A stretch of 13,671 nt of DNA from Methanomicrobiales archaeon. Its GTDB lineage: Archaea; Halobacteriota; Methanomicrobia; Methanomicrobiales; JACTUA01. The stretch covers positions 1 to 13,671 of the forward strand of contig JAJRCS010000030.1 of the NCBI GenBank assembly GCA_028678815.1, in the 5' to 3' direction. The translations under genes were made by a program, and so were the position numbers. Under the pieces are notes generated by a model. The model had not been told where the DNA came from. It did not search any database and saw nothing but the letters and a program-made list of their open reading frames with translations. Shown here one piece after another: positions 7,585 through 13,671 of the stretch. Positions within the stretch are counted from its first letter, which is position 1, and every line of letters begins with the position of its first letter.

Positions 7585-7610
7585 CATCGGCATGGCTCAT
7601 CGGCATGGCT
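7585..7610 (+). repeat. Two perfect 13-bp tandem copies upstream of HEAT gene 2
   Basis: CATCGGCATGGCT occurs at 7585-7597 and again at once at 7598-7610, with no mismatch. The second copy ends at the T of a TATA-like TATAAG, where transcription factor B or a regulator would bind. The tandem copies could be binding sites or a slippage duplication. Confidence 0.7.
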
Positions 7611-7642
7611 ATAAGAGTGACCGCCTAACCCTCACCTGAGGG
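7610..7642 (+). promoter_or_regulatory. Putative promoter and inverted repeat of HEAT gene 2
   Basis: TATAAG (7610-7615) is a reasonable archaeal TATA element. A start about 25 bases on would fall near 7637, leaving a leader of about 20 bases before the ATG at 7658, with GGAG at 7647-7650. A perfect inverted repeat, CCCTCA-CC-TGAGGG (7629-7642), spans the predicted start site, where a repressor could act. It could also be a small hairpin at the mRNA 5' end. The assignment is inferred from spacing only. Confidence 0.45.
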
Positions 7643-7657
7643 AACGGGAGCGGAGAT

Positions 7658-8620
7658 ATGGACCTGCCCGATATCTTCAGGCCGAACGTCGCGAGGCTCC
7701 GGGAGCGGAAGGACCGGGAGGGCCTCGTGAAGGCCCTCGAGTACCAGAAGGACCCGGCGGTGCGCCGGGAGGCGGTGAAGGCCCTCGGGGAGCTCGCCGG
7801 CCCCGGCCTCCTCGATCCCCTGGCGCGGGCCCTCGGGGACCCGGACGACGGGGTGAGGTACGAGGCGGTGGAGGCCCTCGTCCGGCTGAAGGACCCCCGG
7901 GCCCTGGACCCCCTCGCCGAGCGGCTCCTCGACGAGGACAGCGACGTCCGGTTCGCCGCCGCCTGGGCCCTCGGGGAGATCCGGAACCCGGGGGCCGCCG
8001 TCGTCCTCGTGGGGGCCCTCCGGGACGAGAACTGGCGGGTCCGGACCGAGGCCCTCCTCGCCCTCTCGAAGCTCGGCGACCCGGGAACCACCGGGGCCAT
8101 CGTCACCGCCCTCCGGGATGACTACTGGCGGGTCCGGGCCGAGGCCGCCCATGCCCTTGCCCTCCTCGGGGATCCCGCGGCCGAGGAGCCCCTGGTCGCG
8201 GCCCTCGGGGACGAGAACTGGCGGGTCAGGCGGGAGGCGGTGAAGGCCCTCGGGAGCCTCAGGTCCGACACCTCCCTCGCCCCCCTCGTCCGGGCCATCG
8301 GTGACCCCGACGATAACGTCCGGCGGGAGGCCGCCTCTGCCCTCGGGGCCATGGGAACGAAGGCCATCCCTCCCCTCGTATCGGCCCTCCAGGGGGAGGC
8401 GAAGGAGGGGAGGCGGGAGGCGGCGAGGGCCCTCGGGAAGATCCGGGACCCGAGCGCCATCGAGGCCCTCCTCCCCCTCCTCCAGGACCCGGATGAACAG
8501 GTCCGGGACGAGGCCCTCCTCGCCCTCGGGAGGATGGGGGGCTCGGCGGTGAAGCCCCTCGTGAAGGCCATGAAGGAGAAGGGATTCTCCGAGCTCGATC
8601 TCAGGGGAAGGAAGCACTAG
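7658..8620 (+). CDS. HEAT-repeat (PBS-lyase type) protein 2
   Basis: This 320-residue protein is made of about nine to ten HEAT-like repeats of 31 residues from about residue 20 to 305, forming an alpha solenoid for protein binding. Units read like DPAVRREAVKALGELAGPGL and DPDDGVRYEAVEALVRLKDP. Three neighbouring units in the middle carry WRVR (RDENWRVR, RDDYWRVR, GDENWRVR) at exactly 31-residue spacing. There is no catalytic motif, signal peptide or membrane segment. The short N-terminal part (MDLPDIFRPNVARLRERKDR) is outside the repeats, and the C-terminus (ELDLRGRKH) is basic. It resembles the preceding HEAT protein and is probably its paralogue, but it has its own promoter-like region. 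It converges with the cbiA/cfbB gene, whose stop lies 21 bases away. The partner and role are unknown. Confidence 0.9.
   Translation: MDLPDIFRPNVARLRERKDREGLVKALEYQKDPAVRREAVKALGELAGPGLLDPLARALGDPDDGVRYEAVEALVRLKDPRALDPLAERLLDEDSDVRFAAAWALGEIRNPGAAVVLVGALRDENWRVRTEALLALSKLGDPGTTGAIVTALRDDYWRVRAEAAHALALLGDPAAEEPLVAALGDENWRVRREAVKALGSLRSDTSLAPLVRAIGDPDDNVRREAASALGAMGTKAIPPLVSALQGEAKEGRREAARALGKIRDPSAIEALLPLLQDPDEQVRDEALLALGRMGGSAVKPLVKAMKEKGFSELDLRGRKH
8018..8296 (+). repeat. Three 93-bp modules within HEAT gene 2
   Basis: The units begin at 8018, 8111 and 8204. Each opens with a near-identical stretch of the form CTCSGGGAYGAnnACTGGCGGGT and continues through similar GCCCTC-rich helices. The exact 93-base period equals one 31-residue HEAT unit. 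The similarity at DNA level suggests duplication or gene conversion within the gene. Confidence 0.75.
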
Positions 8621-8641
8621 GAGAACCCGGGCACCCGGCCC

Positions 8642-9982
8642 TCAGGTCCTCCCGTACTCCCCCGCAGCCCGTACAAAGGCCGAGGCGAAGCCATCGGTGA
8701 AGTAGGCGTGGGTATAGGTGCCCAGGGTATTGCCCTCGGTGAGGCCGTCCTGCCCGTCCCGGATCCCCTTCCCCCGTGAGAGGGTGAGGGAGAACCGGGC
8801 GTCCCGGCTGCACTCCACCAGGGAATAGTGGAACTCGTGGCCCCGGTAGGCAAGGCCCGGCGGGAGGAAGGAGCCGGTGCCGGTTGCCCTGGCCTCGACG
8901 TACCCGAGGGCCTGGACCTTTCCCGTGAGGGCGGCCCGGGCCGGGAGCACCCCGGCCATGGGGAACTCACCCTCACCCGTGGAGAGGGATCCGGAGAGGG
9001 CGATGAGGCCCCCGCACTCCCCGTAGACCGGCATCCCGTCCCCGCAGGCATCCCGGAGCTCCCGGAGGAACCGGGAACCCGAGAGGGCCGCGGCGTGGAG
9101 CTCGGGGTAGCCGCCCGGGAGGTAGAGGCCGTCCACGTCGGGCAGGGGATCGGAGAGGGGGCTCACAGAGACCAGCTCCGCACCCGCCCGGGCGAGCCGG
9201 TCCAGGTTCTCCTGGTAGGTGAAGCAGAAGGCCGCGTCCCTGGCGACGCCGATCCTGGCCGCCCCCTCTCTCCGGGTGGCCGGTGCCGCTGCCTCCGGCA
9301 GGGGGAGCGGGGGGGCCGCCCGGGCGAGATCGAGGATGGCATCGAGGTCGCAGCACTCCGCGAAGATCCCTGCAGGGGAGGTGCCCGGCTGCACCTCGGA
9401 GGCCATGACGAGGCCGAGGTGCCGGCTCCCGAGGGCGAGCTCCTCCCGCCGGGGGATCCACCCGAGGGCCCGGGCCGTGAGGCCGGCCTCGATGAGGGCC
9501 CGGTGCCTCGGGCTCCCCACCCGGTTGAAGATGATCCCCGCCGGCGCGGTGCCGGGCCGGTGGGTCGAGTACCCCCGGATCACCGCGTGGACCGACCCCG
9601 ACATCCCCTTCGGCTCCACCACGAGGATCACCGGGGCGGAGAGGAGCTCTGCCACCTGGGCGGTGCTCGCGATGCCCCCGCCGTCCACCCCGTCGAAGAG
9701 CCCCATCACCCCCTCGATGATGGCGATGTCCGCACCCTCCGAGGCCCGGGCGAAAACCGAGGCGACCTCGCCGTCGCCCATCATGAAGGGGTCGAGGTTC
9801 CGGGAGGTGCGGCCGCAGATGGCGGTGTGGTGGGTGGGATCGATGAAGTCCGGCCCCACCTTGAAGGGCTGGACGGCAAGGCCCCGGGCCGAGAAGGCCG
9901 CCATGAGCCCCCGGGCCACGGTGGTCTTGCCGCACCCGCTCCAGGTGCCCCCGATGACGATCCTCGGGATGGCCGCGGTCAT
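8642..9982 (-). CDS. cbiA: Cobyrinate a,c-diamide synthase / Ni-sirohydrochlorin a,c-diamide synthase (CbiA/CfbB)
   Basis: This ATP- and glutamine-dependent enzyme amidates the a and c acetate side chains of a tetrapyrrole: cobyrinate in the B12 route, or Ni-sirohydrochlorin in the F430 route (then named CfbB). The two are close homologues, and methanogen members may serve both. The 446-residue product has the synthetase P-loop GGTWSGCGKTT (residues 11-21), KVGPDFIDPTHH (41-52), IEGVMGLFDGVDG (89-101) and a C-terminal class-I glutaminase domain with the nucleophile C323 in YGECGGL and GTYTHAYF (421-428), H425 being the likely catalytic His. The ATG at 9982 overlaps the cbiO stop by ATGA. The location at the end of a cobalt transporter operon beside cbiE favours the corrinoid role, though F430 use is not excluded. 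Confidence 0.92.
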   Translation of the reverse strand: MTAAIPRIVIGGTWSGCGKTTVARGLMAAFSARGLAVQPFKVGPDFIDPTHHTAICGRTSRNLDPFMMGDGEVASVFARASEGADIAIIEGVMGLFDGVDGGGIASTAQVAELLSAPVILVVEPKGMSGSVHAVIRGYSTHRPGTAPAGIIFNRVGSPRHRALIEAGLTARALGWIPRREELALGSRHLGLVMASEVQPGTSPAGIFAECCDLDAILDLARAAPPLPLPEAAAPATRREGAARIGVARDAAFCFTYQENLDRLARAGAELVSVSPLSDPLPDVDGLYLPGGYPELHAAALSGSRFLRELRDACGDGMPVYGECGGLIALSGSLSTGEGEFPMAGVLPARAALTGKVQALGYVEARATGTGSFLPPGLAYRGHEFHYSLVECSRDARFSLTLSRGKGIRDGQDGLTEGNTLGTYTHAYFTDGFASAFVRAAGEYGRT

Positions 9983-11145
9983 GCCTCCCCCAGCCGCCGG
10001 ACCCCGATGTCGGCCCCGGACTCCTCGCGGAACAGGGCGACCCGGCGCTCCACCTGCGCCACCATCCCTCCGACGGTGAGGATGAGGGATGACCGGCCGT
10101 TCAGGGCCTTTAAGATGCACTTGTCGATGACCCCCGAGGAGAAGTCCAGCGGGAGCCCCTCTGTCGCGGCCCGCTGCTTGGCCCGGGTGCCCATGGCCCC
10201 GATGGAGATGCCGTCATGGGAGGAGAGCCAGCCCGCGAGGGCCTCCCGGCCGGTCATGTCCACATCGCAGACATGGATGGTGCCGCAGGGTGGCCTCACA
10301 CCCGCCTTCCGGGTTGCCTGCTCGACGGCCTGGACCAGCTCGAGCACGGTCCTCGGCCTCCTCCCGGCGAGGGAGAGTCCCCGCCGCTCCAGCTCCCGGT
10401 GGAGGTCGAGGAGGAGGGGGACCGAGAGCCGGGCCTTCCGGACGAGGCCCGCGTCCCCGAAGGCGACCTCGGGGGAGTCCTCCCTGAGGATCTCCCCGCC
10501 CCGGAGGAGGATGACCCGGTCGGCCCAGGGGTAGGCGAGCTCCACGTCGTGGGTGGAGATAAAGACGGTCTTCCCCTTCTCCCGGAGCTCGTCCAGGAGC
10601 TCCATGATGTCCTCGGACCCGGCGGGATCGAGGGCGTTCGTCGGCTCGTCCAGGACGAGGAGGTCGGGGTCCATGGCGAGGACCCCGGCGAGGGCGACCC
10701 TCTTCTTCTCCCCGCTCGAGAGCTGGTGGGGGGGCCGCCGGTCGAAGCCCGCGAGGCCGACCGCCCCGAGGGCCGCCTCCACGGCTGCCCTGACCCTGTC
10801 GTCGGGGAGCCCGAGGTTCACCGGGCCGTAGGCGACGTCCTGCCAGACGGTGGGGGCGATGATCTGCCGGTCGGGGTTCTGGAAGACGAAGCCGACCCTC
10901 CTCCGGAGCTCCCGGAGGGAGTCCCGGTCGTACGCGAGGGGCCTGTTATCGAAGAGGAGCATCCCCGAGTCGGGCCGGAGCATCCCGTTGAACATGAAGA
11001 GGAGGGTCGACTTCCCGGCCCCGTTCGGGCCGACGAGGGCGACCTTCTCCCCCCGGCGCACGTGGAAGCTGATCCCCCGGATGGCCTCCATGCCGCGGGG
11101 GTACTGGTACCTGAGGTCCCGGGCCTCGAGGATGATGCTCGTCAT
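9979..11145 (-). CDS. cbiO: CbiO, cobalt transporter ATPase with extra C-terminal domain
   Basis: This is the ATPase of the energy-coupling-factor type cobalt importer CbiMNQO. The ABC domain (residues 1 to about 235) has Walker A GPNGAGKS (39-46), Q-loop Q89, signature LSSGEKKR (142-149), Walker B LLVLDEP (162-168) and the switch H199. Residues about 236-283 form a helical linker. Residues about 285-388 are an added domain not needed for an ABC ATPase. It begins CGTIHVCDVDMTG and includes ISIGAMGTRAKQRA and IDKCILKALNGRSSLI, with Cys, His and Asp residues that could bind metal. Typical CbiO proteins are about 270-290 residues, against 388 here. ATGA overlaps link it to cbiQ upstream and cbiA downstream. 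The ATPase assignment is firm; the role of the added domain is unknown. Confidence 0.94.
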   Translation of the reverse strand: MTSIILEARDLRYQYPRGMEAIRGISFHVRRGEKVALVGPNGAGKSTLLFMFNGMLRPDSGMLLFDNRPLAYDRDSLRELRRRVGFVFQNPDRQIIAPTVWQDVAYGPVNLGLPDDRVRAAVEAALGAVGLAGFDRRPPHQLSSGEKKRVALAGVLAMDPDLLVLDEPTNALDPAGSEDIMELLDELREKGKTVFISTHDVELAYPWADRVILLRGGEILREDSPEVAFGDAGLVRKARLSVPLLLDLHRELERRGLSLAGRRPRTVLELVQAVEQATRKAGVRPPCGTIHVCDVDMTGREALAGWLSSHDGISIGAMGTRAKQRAATEGLPLDFSSGVIDKCILKALNGRSSLILTVGGMVAQVERRVALFREESGADIGVRRLGEA

Positions 11146-11942
11146 GGCACCCCCTGCATGGCCGTGACGTCGCCCGTGAGCGCGACGATGGCAGCCGACA
11201 CGGCGAGAAAGGCCGTGACCGCGAGGAGGGGCCGGGCCTCGACCGGCTGGATCCTCCCGAGCATCGCGAACTTCCCGGCTGAGCACCGGGCCTCCATGGC
11301 CCGGACGAGGTCCTCCCCGGCGAACCAGCTCCCGATGAAGACCGACCCGCAGAGGGTCGAGAGGGACCGGACGGACTCGCCGAAGGAGGAGTACCCGAGG
11401 CGCATCCGCTGCGCCTGGTACGTCTGGACGAGCTGGTCCAGGATCAGGAAGATGGCCCGGTAGATCATCATGGCGAGGTCGAGGACCGTCTCGGGAAGCC
11501 GGCACTGCCGCATCACCAGGAAGAGGTCGGTCATGGGGGTGGTGACGGCGAGGAAGATGAGGGCCGACATCCCCCCGATCATCCGTGCGAGGACGAGGGC
11601 AGCCTCGCCGACGCTCTCCCGGGTCAGGGAGAGGGAGAGCCACGGGAGGGGGTTCCAGGCCCAGAGGGGCCCGCTCCCTCCCGTGACGAGGAGGATGACG
11701 AGGACGCTCACGAGGGCGAAGGAGAGGGGTGCGATGAAGAGCTTCGCATAGGTCCGGGGCTCCACCCGGGCGAGGAGGAGAACCCCGAGGGAGAGGAGGA
11801 GGGCGATGGCGAGGGGCGCGACCCAGCTCGTGGAGAGGAGGCAGAGGAGGATGGCACCGAGGGCCGCGGCGAGCTTCAGGTACGGGTTCACCTCCCGGAG
11901 CCCGTTCGACTGGGCGATGTCCTCGAGGAGCTCCTCAAACAC
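11142..11942 (-). CDS. cbiQ: CbiQ, transmembrane coupling protein of cobalt importer
   Basis: CbiQ is the EcfT-type membrane subunit that links the CbiM/CbiN metal-binding part to the CbiO ATPase. The 266-residue protein starts with MFEELLEDIAQSNGLREVNP, the usual CbiQ opening. Several hydrophobic spans follow (about residues 23-39, 42-58, 69-88, 113-138, 150-172 and 240-258). The two cytoplasmic coupling helices are seen as QAQRMRLGY and VRAMEARCSAG. The latter matches the Ala-Arg-Gly motif of EcfT proteins but has Cys in place of Gly. The start is GTG at 11942, with a GGGGGAT stretch about eight bases upstream; the nearby ATG at 11950 is out of frame. It follows cbiN by 15 bases and overlaps cbiO by ATGA. 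Confidence 0.93.
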   Translation of the reverse strand: MFEELLEDIAQSNGLREVNPYLKLAAALGAILLCLLSTSWVAPLAIALLLSLGVLLLARVEPRTYAKLFIAPLSFALVSVLVILLVTGGSGPLWAWNPLPWLSLSLTRESVGEAALVLARMIGGMSALIFLAVTTPMTDLFLVMRQCRLPETVLDLAMMIYRAIFLILDQLVQTYQAQRMRLGYSSFGESVRSLSTLCGSVFIGSWFAGEDLVRAMEARCSAGKFAMLGRIQPVEARPLLAVTAFLAVSAAIVALTGDVTAMQGVP

Positions 11943-11957
11943 CGGTGCATCCCCCTG

Positions 11958-12275
11958 TCATCCCTTCCTCCCCCCCGTCTCCCTCTCCTTCTCCTTCAGG
12001 CCCTTCCAGTACCCGAAGACCCACCCGACGCAGATCCCCCCGATGGCGGCCTGGAGGGCGAAGAGGGCCGACTCCACCTCCCCGCCCGGGGGAACCCACT
12101 GGGCGATGAGGGGCCGGAACTCCTCCCCGGGGATGCCGGAGATCTCGGCCGCCCGGGCCGATCCCTCGGTATCGGTGCCGGCAAACTCCGCACCCTCCAT
12201 CCTCAGGAAGAGGGCAGAGAACACCAGGATGGCGACGATGGCCAGGATCTCGAAGCGGTACTTCCGGAGCATCAT
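11958..12275 (-). CDS. cbiN: CbiN, small accessory membrane subunit of cobalt importer
   Basis: CbiN is the small two-helix membrane protein that helps load metal into CbiM. The product has 105 residues, with one hydrophobic helix at about 9-26 and another at about 68-88. The outer loop carries GAEFAGTDTEGSARA and FRPLIAQWVPPGGEVES, which align in pattern with the known bacterial CbiN loop (GGEYGGSDG and WFQPLYEPASGEIES). The tail is basic and cytoplasmic (KGLKEKERETGGRKG). The first of two tandem ATGs (12275) overlaps the cbiM stop by ATGA, so I use it. The presence of CbiN rather than a NikL/NikN-type protein supports cobalt as the substrate. Confidence 0.9.
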   Translation of the reverse strand: MMLRKYRFEILAIVAILVFSALFLRMEGAEFAGTDTEGSARAAEISGIPGEEFRPLIAQWVPPGGEVESALFALQAAIGGICVGWVFGYWKGLKEKERETGGRKG

Positions 12276-12964
12276 CCCTCCCCTGCGACGGCCAGGATCT
12301 TCTCCTCCGGGAAGATCTTCAGCCTGATGAGGATCCCGGGCCTGAGCTGGACGATGTACCGGAAGACGAGCACGAGGATCACCGCCTCGAGGATGGCGAG
12401 GGGGACCTGGGTGATGGCGAAAATCCCGAGGAAGACGATGAAGGAGCTCGGAAACCCTCCCACCTCCGCGGGGAAGGCGAGGGCGAGCTGGAGGGAGGTG
12501 ACGATGTACGTGAAGAGGTCGGTGAGGGCGCAGGCGAGGAAGACGGTGAAGAACATGCTCACCCGCGTCTCCCGGAGCACCCGGTAGGCTCCCCATCCCA
12601 CGAGGGGCCCCGCCACGCCCATGGAGACGATGTTCGCCCCGAGGGTGGAGAGCCCCCCGTGGGCGAGGAAGAGGGCCTGGAAGAGGAGGACGATGGCCCC
12701 GATGACCGCGGTGATCCAGGGGCCGAAGGCGATGGCCGAGAGGCCGGTCCCCGTCGGGTGGGAGGAGCTCCCCGTCACCGAGGGGAGCTTCAGGGAGGAG
12801 AGGATGAAGATGAACCCGCCGGTCACTCCGAGGAGGGGGAGGGCCTCCCGGTCCGCCGAAAGCACCCGGTTGAGCTGGTACACCCCCACGGCGAGGCAGG
12901 GGAGGGCGACGAGCCACCAGAAGACCGCCCACTGCAAGGGGAGGAACCCCTCCATGATGTGCAC
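12272..12964 (-). CDS. cbiM: CbiM, cobalt-binding membrane subunit of cobalt importer
   Basis: CbiM is the substrate-specific membrane component of the CbiMNQO importer. With the GTG at 12964 as start, the protein is 230 residues and opens MHIMEGFLP. This is the form expected of CbiM, where the free N-terminus and His2 bind the metal; nickel homologues usually read MHIPDG or similar. SSLKLPSVTGSSSHPTGTGL (residues 56-75) is the family signature and holds the second His ligand candidate, H69. Several hydrophobic helices follow. A start at the TTG 12979 would bury His2 and disable this site, and the ribosome-binding site also supports 12964. It is the first gene of the cbiM-N-Q-O-A operon, reading from its own promoter. 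Confidence 0.95.
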   Translation of the reverse strand: MHIMEGFLPLQWAVFWWLVALPCLAVGVYQLNRVLSADREALPLLGVTGGFIFILSSLKLPSVTGSSSHPTGTGLSAIAFGPWITAVIGAIVLLFQALFLAHGGLSTLGANIVSMGVAGPLVGWGAYRVLRETRVSMFFTVFLACALTDLFTYIVTSLQLALAFPAEVGGFPSSFIVFLGIFAITQVPLAILEAVILVLVFRYIVQLRPGILIRLKIFPEEKILAVAGEG

Positions 12965-12965
12965 C

Positions 12966-12973
12966 GGATCACC
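12966..12973 (-). promoter_or_regulatory. Ribosome-binding site that fixes the cbiM start
   Basis: On the minus strand, GGTGATCC is followed by one base and then GTG. It is an eight-base match to the complement of the conserved 16S rRNA 3' end (GGATCACC of GGATCACCTCCT). Aligned that way, the GGAGG position would sit about seven bases from the start, the usual spacing. This supports the GTG at 12964 over the TTG at 12979. Confidence 0.7.
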
Positions 12974-13014
12974 ACACAATTTTACTTGTTTTAACTACAT
13001 CAAATTTGTTATAC
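12974..13014 (-). promoter_or_regulatory. Promoter region of the cbiMNQOA operon
   Basis: This is a markedly AT-rich stretch in a GC-rich window. On the minus strand GTATAAC (13014-13008) is TATA-like, and a start some 25 bases on, near 12986, would leave a leader of about 20 bases. Just inside is the perfect palindrome CAAATTTG (13001-13008), placed between TATA element and start, where a metal- or cobalamin-responsive repressor could bind. No B12 riboswitch-like structure is seen; the leader is too short for one. Confidence 0.5.
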
Positions 13015-13028
13015 CCCCGGTCCCGGGG
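13015..13028 (-). terminator. GC hairpin just after cbiE
   Basis: CCCCGG and CCGGGG are separated by two bases, directly after the cbiE stop, and are followed on the minus strand by TATAACAAATTTG. The stem is strong but the loop is only two bases and there is no true T-run, so it may be a weak terminator or the upstream edge of the cbiM promoter. Confidence 0.35.
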
Positions 13029-13029
13029 T

Positions 13030-13617
13030 CTAGGGACCCGGAAAGTCGCCGATGACGAGGGAGAAGAGCCGGGACCGGGCAGCAGGGGGGGCATCGGGGG
13101 TCCCCGTCGCGATCCGCTCGGCCGGGTAGCCCAGGTCCTCGCAGAGGGCGATGGTGCAGGGGATCCCTTCGCTCCTGAGCACCCCGGCGAGGGTTTCCAG
13201 GGGAAACGATGGATCGGGGAGAAGGAAGACGATCCTCCCCCGCCGGACCTCCTCCACGGCGTCGGCTATGGCCCGGGAGGCGTCCCGGGCATGCCCGTCC
13301 ACCACGGAGACCCTCGCGAGGGGGAGCCGGAGCCGGGCGAAGGCGAGCTGGAGGGAGGAGATGCCGGGGACCACCTCCCCGCCCCGGTCCCCGAGCCCGG
13401 CGAGCATGGGATCACCCGTCGAGAGGAGGACGGCGTCCTCAGGGATCCCGAGGGTGGAGTAGTCCCGGATCTCGTGGACCTCGCAGGACCGGGGGAGGGC
13501 TGCCCGGGCGATCTCGATGGCGCGCCGGGAGCCGTAGACCTTCCTCGCCGCCCGGAGGACCCGGATGGCCTCCTCGGTGAGCATGCCGGGGGCACACCCG
13601 ACCCCGACGACCTTCAT
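13030..13617 (-). CDS. cbiE: CbiE, cobalt-precorrin-7 C5-methyltransferase
   Basis: CbiE is the S-adenosylmethionine-dependent methyltransferase acting at C5 of cobalt-precorrin-7 in anaerobic cobalamin synthesis. It often works next to CbiT, which methylates C15 and decarboxylates. The product has 195 residues, the normal length for free CbiE. It shows VVGVGCAPGMLTEEA (residues 3-17) at the N-terminus, LLSTGDPMLAGLG (64-76), the VVPGISSLQLAFARLRLPL segment (82-100) and VVDGHAR (105-111), matching the uroporphyrinogen-methylase fold motifs. The ATG at 13617 overlaps the stop of the preceding gene by ATGA. No CbiT domain is fused; it must lie elsewhere. The assignment is firm to the CbiE/CobL-N family. 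Confidence 0.92.
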   Translation of the reverse strand: MKVVGVGCAPGMLTEEAIRVLRAARKVYGSRRAIEIARAALPRSCEVHEIRDYSTLGIPEDAVLLSTGDPMLAGLGDRGGEVVPGISSLQLAFARLRLPLARVSVVDGHARDASRAIADAVEEVRRGRIVFLLPDPSFPLETLAGVLRSEGIPCTIALCEDLGYPAERIATGTPDAPPAARSRLFSLVIGDFPGP

Positions 13618-13671
13618 GGTATCCCCCCGAGGACACGCCCGCTCCGGTCGAAGAGGACGACCTGGACGCCG
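13614..13671 (-). CDS. C-terminal end of upstream gene, possibly cbiD
   Basis: Only 18 codons and the stop are in the window (GVQVVLFDRSGRVLGGIP then TGA). The stop overlaps the cbiE ATG. In many genomes cbiE follows cbiD (cobalt-precorrin-5B C1-methyltransferase), and a C-terminal strand ending in V.VVLFDR.G.VLG is plausible for it, but the fragment is too short for a firm identity. CbiG or another corrin gene is possible. Confidence 0.5.
   Translation of the reverse strand, partial: GVQVVLFDRSGRVLGGIP

Noticed and set aside
7574..7585. GGGGCGCGCCCC palindrome as a terminator of the first HEAT gene
   Set aside because: It is perfect but has no loop and no T-run after it. In DNA this GC-rich, such palindromes arise often by chance.
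8018..8296. Regular 93-bp repeats as a possible CRISPR or satellite array
   Set aside because: The repeats are in frame inside a HEAT-repeat gene, and the period equals one 31-residue unit. There are no unique spacers between constant repeats.
9983..10120. N-terminal extension of the CbiA/CfbB frame up to 10120
   Set aside because: The added residues overlap the CbiO C-terminus and have no family match. The ATG at 9982, overlapping the cbiO stop, gives the normal N-terminus just before the P-loop.

Overview
The window is very GC-rich and almost fully coding, and it reads as a methanogenic euryarchaeon, probably of the order Methanomicrobiales (inference from gene content). The evidence is F420 biosynthesis (CofD), the archaeal modified mevalonate pathway (aconitase-X dehydratase, UbiD-type decarboxylase, UbiX), a CbiA/CfbB amidase of the corrinoid/F430 branch, a CbiMNQO cobalt transporter and the corrin enzyme CbiE. 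Start codons are often GTG, many neighbours overlap as ATGA, and ribosome-binding sites match the archaeal GGAGGTGATCC pattern. No rRNA, tRNA, CRISPR array or mobile element was seen.

Left part, all minus strand (1-5807). Transcription runs right to left through an HD-domain phosphohydrolase, ubiX, a short ubiD-type decarboxylase and the aconitase-X phosphomevalonate dehydratase large subunit, in tight linkage. After an 88-base gap come a DUF432 protein and a MscS-type channel whose 3' end lies outside the window. UbiX makes prenylated FMN, the UbiD homologue needs it, and the dehydratase makes that decarboxylase's substrate, so the three genes form two successive steps of archaeal isoprenoid synthesis plus their cofactor supply. 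The small (swivel) subunit of the dehydratase is not in the window.

Middle part, plus strand (5858-8620). cofD is divergent from the HD gene across about 50 bp of AT-rich DNA that appears to hold one TATA-like element well placed for both genes. It is followed by two HEAT-repeat proteins. The second has its own small promoter region with a 13-bp tandem repeat and an inverted repeat.

Right part, minus strand (8642-13671). The end of a probable cbiD runs into cbiE by ATGA overlap. A hairpin and a promoter follow, then cbiM-cbiN-cbiQ-cbiO-cbiA/cfbB in one compact operon. This unit imports cobalt (the CbiM N-terminus is the cobalt type once the correct GTG start is used) and carries out steps of corrin ring synthesis. 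CbiO carries an extra C-terminal domain of about 100 residues, rich in Cys, His and Asp, which is the most intriguing protein feature in the window.
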